Of a DNA stretch of 64,000 bases, positions 56,901-64,000 are shown in pieces. Position numbers and translations under genes: made by a program. The notes below the pieces were generated by a model. It saw only the letters and a list, made by a program, of their open reading frames with translations. It did no database searches and had not been told where the DNA came from. The stretch spans positions 254,001-318,000 of the forward strand of contig JAVDOI010000017.1 in the NCBI GenBank assembly GCA_032191485.1, in the 5' to 3' direction. The stretch's first letter is position 1, and every line of letters begins with the position of its first letter. The DNA comes from Leptoclinus maculatus. Taxonomy: Eukaryota; Chordata; Actinopteri; Perciformes; Stichaeidae.

Positions 56901-58195
56901 TAATAACAGTAGTAAAGCAGGACTAAAGACACATTTTTATTCACTCGCCTTTTTTGGCCCATTCATTTTTCAATCTGTCATGTATATATATTCTGTGCTT
57001 TGTCCCATATCGGTTATTGTTGACAAATATATTTGTGTGTGTTGTACTTTTTCATTTTTTTTTATAGCACTTGGTCATCTTAAACTGTGTTTAAATGTGG
57101 TGTATAAATTAACTTAACTTGCACTTACTACAATGATGGTAATAATTTAATGAATAAGCTTCAAGTGAACTTGAGTGTGTGTCTGAGTGTGAGAGTCTGT
57201 GCATCTGTGAGTGTAGTGTAGAGAACAAGTTATGACGTTCAAACAAATCCTGTTAAGTTTTCTGATTTGTATTTTTCTTTATTTTTTATAAATGATTTAT
57301 TGTTCTGACAGCTCAGGTCCCTTTAAACAAAAATATACATATTTTTGTGCACTTTATTTAAAAAAAACCGATATAATTGGCAGATGTAAAGCATAAAGCA
57401 TACTGTTTTTGAATAAAGGGTTGGAAATTAATGCTTTTTTTTTTTTATCCGAGCGTGGGTTTAGCATTCAGAACAAAGTGAAAACAGCCATGAAAAGACG
57501 TATGTCCAAGGCAAATACAGAAAAAATATAATTAATCCTCTTTGTGTGTGTTGACACGAAAAGTGGCCGCATCAGTGTTGTGTCTCTCTTCTACTATTCC
57601 TTGTAAATATACAATCTATAATCTTGTTCTGTATATCATTATTGATTAAACACAAATACACACATACAGTACAGTCCAAAACTCAACATGTATTAAAAAA
57701 AGATAATAATAATAATTTCCAAAATTCGAAACCTGTTTTAGTCTAACAAAATAGCTTCAATTAATTTTTGTTATTGTTCAACCTTTGAAAAAAAAAAAGT
57801 TTTTTCATGCTGTTAACGGATCCCAGTTTAGTACTGTAAGTTACTGAGGTGTCTTGTAGAATGAGAGTCCATTTATTTGCTTCTGGGTGCAACAACGTAA
57901 AACCCTTCCATTTGTTTTCACTGACAATCAAACACACCATTTGCTGAAAGACAACTCTTTGCCCTTCCGGGGTCAAACACCTGACAACGACAGTGATTTC
58001 AGTACATATATATACACCTGAGCCCAGGATAGTAATACAGCACCACCCAATGTGTACGCAGAGAATAACATTTGTAGTTCTGGATATTTACAACACCATA
58101 TTTGGCTCTTAGACACCAGCCCTTAATTGATAATACAGACAGACATAACAATTCAAACAAAATACAACAAAATGATAAATTACAGCCATGCCCAG
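56900..58195. other. intergenic AT-rich, unassigned
   Basis: May include the interior of the hAT element and the 3' LTR region of the BEL copy, but no boundaries could be placed. Confidence 0.35.
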
Positions 58196-58959
58196 TACAG
58201 ACAAATTAATCTACACTCCATGTAGCAAAGAGAGTTTTGTTACTGGCTTTTCAATGATGTTGGATTTGGTTTGTAATCTCACAGAATGCACCGGTCCCTG
58301 TTTGTCCATAAAAACTTCCAGAACCTTGCCAAGTGGCCATGAACCATGAGGAACTGAAGGATCCATGATTACCACAATATCTCCAGCAACCAAACTCCTT
58401 TTCTTCTGGTTCTATTTTTGCCTCTCTTGGAGCAAGGGTAAGTACTCCCTTACCCATCTCTTCCAGAAAAGATCTGAGAAGTACTGCACCTGCTTCTATT
58501 GTCTTCTCCCATACTGGTCATGAGGTTCGAACACTCCAGGTGGCAAAGCTGGTTTACCTTTCAAGAGAAGTAGATGATTAGGTGTGAGCGGTTCCAGTCC
58601 ATTGAGATCATCCAAGAGCTTGGTAATTGGCCGATCATTCAAAATTGCCTCTGCTTCACGGAACACTAAGAAGTCCATCATCATCCAAACTCTGCTGACA
58701 TAGAACGGAGCTGAGAACCATTCTCACCAGGTGGATTAACCGTTCCCACACCCCACCATGGTCTAAACTAGCTGGTGGATTAAAAAGAACGAATTCCAAC
58801 CTGGGACAAGACTCCCTGAATCCGGTCATGATTCAAAGCAGTGAGTGACTCCTTTAGTTCCAGAACCAGGCAACTGTCTTGAGCCTCCTCGAGTTACAAA
58901 AGTAGGAAATGAGTTGGTCAGTAGGACTAGACACTTATGACGTTTACTGTTGCCTCCTG

Positions 58960-59246
58960 CGACTGTGGCTCAGTGATAGAGCAGGGTCGTCCTTCAATCA
59001 GAGGATTGGCGGTTAGATTCCCCCGCTAGTCCATGTTGATGTGTCCTTGGGCAAGACACTTAACCCCAAGTTGCTCCCGTAGCTGTGCCTACATTGTGTG
59101 AATGGGTATGAATGTTACTTAGTCCTGATGGGCAGGTGGCACCTTGCATGGTAGCTCCTGCCATCAGTGTATGAATGATGACATGTAGTGTTGAAGCGCT
59201 TTGAGTGGTTGGAAGACTAGAAAAGCACTATACAAGTACAGTCTGT
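58960..59246 (+). mobile_element. SINE inserted in BEL pol
   Basis: Family member with the head CTGTGGCTCAGTGATAGAGC, centre GATGTGTCCTTGGGCAAGAC and tail TACAAGTACAGTCTGTTTAC. It separates the BEL RNase H from the integrase. Confidence 0.88.
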
Positions 59247-60121
59247 TTACCATTCCTTTCTCACCTCTTGGTCATCCGACTCTAATAAGACTTCCAACAC
59301 AGTTTTAGGCCAGTCCTCCTCATGAAATGCAGGGCATTCAAGCCACCTGCTATTCTTCAGAAAGTCTGAGGCCTTCGTTCCCCTCGACGCATCGTCAGCT
59401 GGATTGTCTTTGGAACTGACATGTCTCCACTGTGAGGGCTCAGACGTTTCTCTGATGGTCAAGATTCTGTTGGCCACAAATGTGTGAAAGCGCCTGTCCT
59501 CATTGTTGAGGAACTTCAGCACTGCAGAGCTGTCAGTCCAAAACACTGAATCCTCCAACTGGAACTTCAACTCTGCCTTTAACATTGAGGCCACTCTGAC
59601 TGCAAGAACGGTCGCTGATAACTTGAATCGGGGAATAGTTACAGCCTTCAGTGGTGTCACTGAAGGCGTGTGTGTGTTTTTCCGGATTAACCATCCGGAT
59701 GTATGTTACAGTTGCATACCCACATTCGCTGGCATCAGCAAAGTGATGTAGTCGGGCATGTCTGACCTCTCCAAAGTCCAATGACTTGATGCACCTGTCC
59801 ACATTAAATGCAGCCAGCCGATCCAAATCCTCCAACCACTTTTTCCATTGGTGTGGTAAAGTATCATCCCAGCCACAAACTCTCCCACAGAGTTCTTGCT
59901 GCATCATTTTGGCCCGCAAAGTGACTGGTGCCAGAAACCCCAGAGGATTGTACACTGAGCTGGTAACTGACAGCATACCATGTCTGGTGAGAGACTGCTT
60001 TAACTCCATCTTGAATCTGAAAGAGTCAGTCTCCACACACCACTGCAGACCCAAAGCTCTTTCCACTAGAAGTTTGTCTCGGTCAAAATCCAACTCCTTT
60101 AAGTCCTTGGTCCTTTGATCC

Positions 60122-60834
60122 AGAGTCCAGAGTCCAGAGTCGGCTTTATTTGTCAATTTCTCAAATACTTACATACAGAGGAGTTGAAAAAACGTTTCTC
60201 TCCAGTCCAACATAAAAAGTGAATACAGATAATAATAATAAAGTGCAAAATAGATAGAAAAAACAAAACAAAAACAAAAACATTGAGACAAAAACTATCA
60301 TTCTGTAACTAGCAGCAGTCGGACATAAAGTATAAAGTATTTTAGCAGCAGTCAGACATAGTGAGTCTTAAAAGAGAGGAGGGAGAGAGTTCAGCTTCCT
60401 AACAGCCTGGTGGACGAAGCTGTTTGAAAGTCTGGTGGTGTGAGCACGGAGGCTCCGGTATCTTCTCCCAGAGGGCAGGAGGCTGAAGAGACTGTGTGAG
60501 GGGTGGCTGGAGTCGCGCACAATCATGGTCACTTTGCGGGTGAGGCGGGTGTCGTATATGTCCTGCAGGGAAGGGAGTGAGGCACCAATGATCCTTCCAG
60601 CTGTGTTCACTATGCGCTGCAGGGCTTTCCTGTTGTAGTCGGTGCAGCTTCCGCCCCACACAGTGATACAGTTTGTCAGGATGCTCTCAATGGTGCCTCT
60701 GTAAAAGGTGCACATGATGGATGGGGGTGTTCTTGCCTTCTTCAGTTTGCAGAGAAAGTAGAGGCGCTTCTGGGCTTTCTTTGCCAGTGATCTTGTGTTG
60801 GCTGTCCACGAGAGGTCCTCACTGATGTCACTCA
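60122..60834 (-). mobile_element. 5'-truncated LINE inserted in BEL pol, 9-bp target duplication
   Basis: Minus strand reads SDISEDLSWTANTRSLAKKA, RLYFLCKLKKARTPPSIMCT, FYRGTIESILTNCITVWGGS and DSSHPSHSLFSLLPSGRRYR, a LINE RT C-terminus, then a tail of GACTCTG repeats. Flanks share CTTTGATCC (+ strand) at 60113-60121 and 60835-60843, so both ends of the insertion are defined. Confidence 0.92.
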
Positions 60835-62208
60835 CTTTGATCCTCTGCAATGGCTTGCAAAACAACACGACTACTGCTGAAACATTTCTCCAACATTTCT
60901 CTGACACAGAGCAATGAGATAGCTTCTCCTTGAGTTCTTCAGTCTTCTACATATGAATTCTGCTTGACAGATTGTAACACTTCAGTCGCAAATGTAGACT
61001 GGCTATCATCAGCATTTTTCCTCAATGCATAGCTTGCACAACTGGCCGATGACACAGCGCCAAACAGGTGCACAGTCATTCTATACTCAACTAGGTCCTT
61101 AGTGAAGTCTCCATCTGGCCACCAGAGAAAAACAAAGAAAATCTCTGTCCTCTTCAGCCACATTCACCTGGTGGAACAGGGCTTAAATGTCCCCCATGAA
61201 TACAACGGGTTCCTGTCGGAAGAGAGAAAGAACTGTGAGAAGAAGGAGTGAGCTTGTGAGGTTAGGACCCTGCAAGAGTTTACTGTTCAACGATGCTCCT
61301 TGAAATGTGGCTCCACAGTCAAACACCACACAAAGTAATCCCTTCCTCGCATGGTGGACACCATGTTTGGGGATGTACCACACCTTCCCTTTCCCACAAT
61401 GCAGTAGTTGCTGAGATATTTGCGTAGGCTTTTGTGAGGAATTTTTGAAGCACTCCAAATTATGGATATTATGTGATACAGTATATTTACTTGTTGGAAC
61501 AGGTAATGTAGGACCCAGGAGCAGTACGACAGACACCAGAGGTAATCTTAACCAGAGTTTTATTTCTCTCAGGACACACAACAGGAAGCAGAATCACAGG
61601 GAATAGACGGCAGGATCTCGTGGTCAGGAACAGAAGAACTCCTCCGAGGCTGCCTCCGGACCATATCCTTCCCAGTCGACCAGGTATTGAAGCCCTCGCC
61701 CCCAGTGGCGGGAACGCAGCAGACGTGTAGACTGGACCTCCTTCGATGAGGTGAGGAGGCGGGGGATGCGGAGCAGCCGGCACCAAGGGACTCTCCCGGA
61801 CAGGTCTGACCTTGGAAACGTGGAACGTGGGATGTATGCACATGGCCCTGGGGAGCTTGAGCCTTACTGACGCCGGGTTGATGATCCTCTCGATCTCAAA
61901 AGGTGAATGAATCTTGGACCCAGCTTCTTGGACTCCACCCGCAAGGGTAGGTCCCGGGTTGACAACCACACCCTCTGACCCACCTGGTAGATAGGGCTGG
62001 AGTGCGGTGTCGGTTAGCCGCTGTTGCATAGCGGTCCGCAGACCGGAGCAGGGTTGCTCGTGCCCTTGCCCAGGTCTGGCGGCAGCGGCGGACGAATGTC
62101 TGGACGGAAGGGCAGGACACCTCCTTCTCCAACGCAGGGAACAGAGGTGGCTGGAACCCATAGGCACACTGGAAAGGTGACATGCCGGTGGCGGAGCTGG
62201 TCAGGGTG

Positions 62209-63024
62209 TTATGCGCGTACTCCACCCACATCAACTGGCGGGTTCTGGGAGACCATGCAGCGGAGGGCTGTCTCCATCTCCTGATTCTTCCTCTCTGTCT
62301 GCCCGTTGGACTGGGGGTGAAACCCAGAGGATAGACTGACTGTGGGCCCCAGCAGAGCGCAGAATTCTCTCCAGAAGATGGAGGTGAACTGAGGTCCTCG
62401 GTCGGAGACAACGTCGACTGGAATTCCATGTAGGCGGAAGATATGCAGGGAGATGAGTTCTGCTGTCTCCTTAGCAGATGGGAGTTTGGTTAGGGGAATG
62501 AAATGGGCCAGCTTACTGAATCTGTCGACCACTGTCAGAATGGCGGTGTGGCCCTCTGATGGAGGTAGTCCAGTGACAAAGTCCAGGGAGATGTGGGACC
62601 ACGGACGATGAGGCACTGGGAGAGGCCGCAGGAGGCCGGCCGGAGCCTGGTGAGAAGGTTTATGTTGGTTGCACACTGGGCAGGCGTTGATGAACTCCCT
62701 GGTGTCCTTGTTCAGCGAGACCCACCAGAAGCGCTGCCGCAGGACGTCCTGGGTCTTCTGAATGCCCAGATGGCAGGTAAGTCTGGACGAATGTGCCCAC
62801 TGGAGGATGTCGGACCGAAGGCCTTGAGGGACGAACAGGCGGTTAGGGGGGCATGCGCTGGGACCGGCTTGACCCCTAGTAGCGGCTCTCACTGTTTCCT
62901 CAATCTCCCAGGTGAGGACGGTTACTTGGCAGGAGGCAGGAAGGATGGGCGGGGAGCCCATCCTCCCAGCCCATGGTCTCCTCCTCCCCCTGGAACTGAC
63001 GGGAAAGGGCATCAGGCTTGACAT
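62209..63024 (-). pseudogene. chromovirus integrase frame
   Basis: Zinc-binding HHCC region about 62690-62790, then a catalytic core with Asp in SLDFVTGLP, Asp in VSDRGPQFTS and Glu in NGQTERKNQE. The frame is lost after QNPPVD near 62220 and resumes as LMWVEYAHNTLTSSATGMSP. Confidence 0.9.
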
Positions 63025-64000
63025 TGCGGGAACCGGGGCGATAGGAGAGCATGAAGTCGAACCGGGTGAAGAATAACGACCACCTGGCCTGTCGGGAATT
63101 GAGTCTCTTGGCTGTGGGGATGTACTCCAGGTTCTTATGATCCGTCCACACCAGAAATGGGAGCTTGGTCCCCTCCAACCAATGCCGCCACTCCTCCAGG
63201 GCCAGCTTCACTGCTAGTAGTTCTCGGTTACCAATGTCATAGTTTCTCTCGGCGGGGGAAAGCCTACGTGAGAAAAAGGCGCAGGGATGGAGCTTTAGGT
63301 CTGTGGCCGAGCGCTGGGACAGAACACCCCCAACTCCTATGTCGGAGGCATCCACCTCCACCACAAATTGTCTGTCCGGATCCGGGACTTGGAGGATGGG
63401 TGCTGAGGTGAACCTGAACTTCAGGTTCTGGAAGGCCTCCTCGGCTGCAGAAGTCCACAGGAAAGGAATTTTGGAGGAGGTGAGGGCGGTGAGTGGGGAA
63501 GCGACCGCGCTGAAACTCCTGATGAACCTCCGATAGAAGTTGGCAAACCCCAGGAAACATTGAAGTTGCTTGCGGGAGTTTGGGACAGGCCAGGTTGTGA
63601 CGGCAGCAACCTTAGCAGGGTCCATCTGGATACTGCCCTGGGAAACGATATATCCCAGGAATGACACCGTAGGAACATGAAACTCGCACTTCTCCGCCTT
63701 CACAAACAGGGAGTTCTCCAGTAGGCGTTGAAGCATGGACTGGACGTGGTGCACATGTTCCTCCTGGTCCTTGGAGAAGATCAAGATGTTGTCGAGGTAG
63801 ACAAATACGTACCGGTCCAACATGTCCCGGAGTATGTCGTTAACCAGGGCCTGGAAGATGGCGGGGGCGTTGGTTAAGCCGAAGGGCATCACGAGGTACT
63901 CGTAATGTCCCTTAGGTGTATTGAATGCTGTCTTCCACTCATCCCCTTCTCTGATCCGGACCAGGTGATAGGCGTTGCGGAGGTCGAGCTTGGAGAAGAT
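62900..64000 (-). pseudogene. chromovirus RT and RNase H frame
   Basis: Open from the window edge to 62900 with RT fingers/palm, connection and RNase H. The polymerase box is VFVYLDNILIFSK, where YxDD would be expected. RNase H keeps Asp in VEVDASD and in TDHKNLEY. Ends PDALSRQFQGEEE, the usual RNase H exit motif. Confidence 0.9.

Larger units (their letters stand above)
58200..61455 (-). mobile_element. BEL/Pao pol relic (RT, RNase H, integrase), interrupted by a LINE and a SINE
   Basis: Minus strand, 5' to 3'. RT start has WYIPKHGVHHARKGLLCVVF, LLQGPNLTSSL and CFLWWPDGDF (61430-60940). RT then continues with RTKDLKELDFDRDKLLVERA and LGLQWCVETD (60156-59650). RNase H follows (FWTDSSAVLKFLNNEDRRFH, 59660-59247), then an integrase core relic (58950-58500, EAEAILNDRPIT, LTPNHLLLLKG), then the C-terminal BEL domain (VAGDIVVIMDPSVPHGSWPL, 58393-58211). 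Frames shift repeatedly. The 5' side meets a Ty3/Gypsy copy at about 61490. Confidence 0.88.
61486..64000 (-). mobile_element. chromodomain Ty3/Gypsy (chromovirus) pol relic, running off the window
   Basis: Minus strand from the window end: RT (LDLRNAYHLVRI, FGLTNAPAIFQALVND), RNase H (DASDIGVGGVLSQRS, VWTDHKNLEYI) and integrase. The integrase has HHCC zinc (H..H, CPVCNQHKP) and DDE core (LDFVTG, VSDRGPQF, SNGQTERKNQE). Next come a linker and a frameshifted chromodomain (HWGRGLQYLVDWEGYGPE, about 61650-61710). Frames break near 62960, 62220 and 62010. AATAAA and an end ...CCTGTTCCAACA at 61486 look like the last part of a 3' LTR. The RT box reads YLDN. Confidence 0.9.

Overview
The window looks like nuclear DNA of a teleost fish. 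It has spliced vertebrate genes with GT-AG introns, a tRNA-derived SINE family in at least five places, and remnants of Tc1, hAT, BEL/Pao, DIRS, Ty3/Gypsy and LINE elements, plus long CA/GT microsatellites. The species cannot be named from sequence alone. No bacterial operon, CRISPR array or rRNA is present. The only tRNA-like sequences are SINE heads.

Three host genes can be assembled by eye. (1) The last two coding exons of an endophilin-B gene, best matching sh3glb2, on the + strand (2586-2826 and 9013-9120). They encode the C-terminal SH3 domain and are separated by a 6.2 kb intron. (2) A complete four-exon TNF-superfamily ligand on the - strand (17420 down to 15075, 245 codons). It is a type II membrane protein with a canonical TNF fold at its C-terminus and a TATA-like box upstream. 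(3) A complete nine-exon pip5kl1 gene on the - strand (52680 down to 21356, 444 codons). Every splice phase matches, but its 1.3 kb of coding sequence is stretched over 31 kb by transposon-filled introns.

Layout: 1-9.2 kb, sh3glb2 3' end with a Tc1 relic, a SINE, an intact-ended hAT element, a fold-back element and a 104-unit GT repeat. 9.2-15 kb, sparse. 15-17.6 kb, TNF ligand. 18-21 kb, hAT element and a duplicated segment. 21.4-52.7 kb, pip5kl1. Its intron 8 carries BEL/Pao, DIRS and LINE relics. Its intron 4 carries a four-level nest of transposons with target-site duplications still readable. Its intron 1 carries more hAT material, an 89-nt perfect palindrome and a LINE tail. 53-64 kb, intergenic: a solo LTR, LINE fragments, an antisense BEL/Pao pol interrupted by a LINE and a SINE, and a chromodomain Ty3/Gypsy pol running off the window end.

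The host genes do not form an operon-like unit. Human SH3GLB2 and PIP5KL1 both lie in chromosome band 9q34.11, so their proximity here suggests old synteny (established positions; shared ancestry inferred). The most unusual observations are the dissectable transposon nest, the 89-nt palindrome, and simple repeats placed directly against the exon 3 acceptor and exon 4 donor of pip5kl1. I found no clear evidence of a wholly new biological system.
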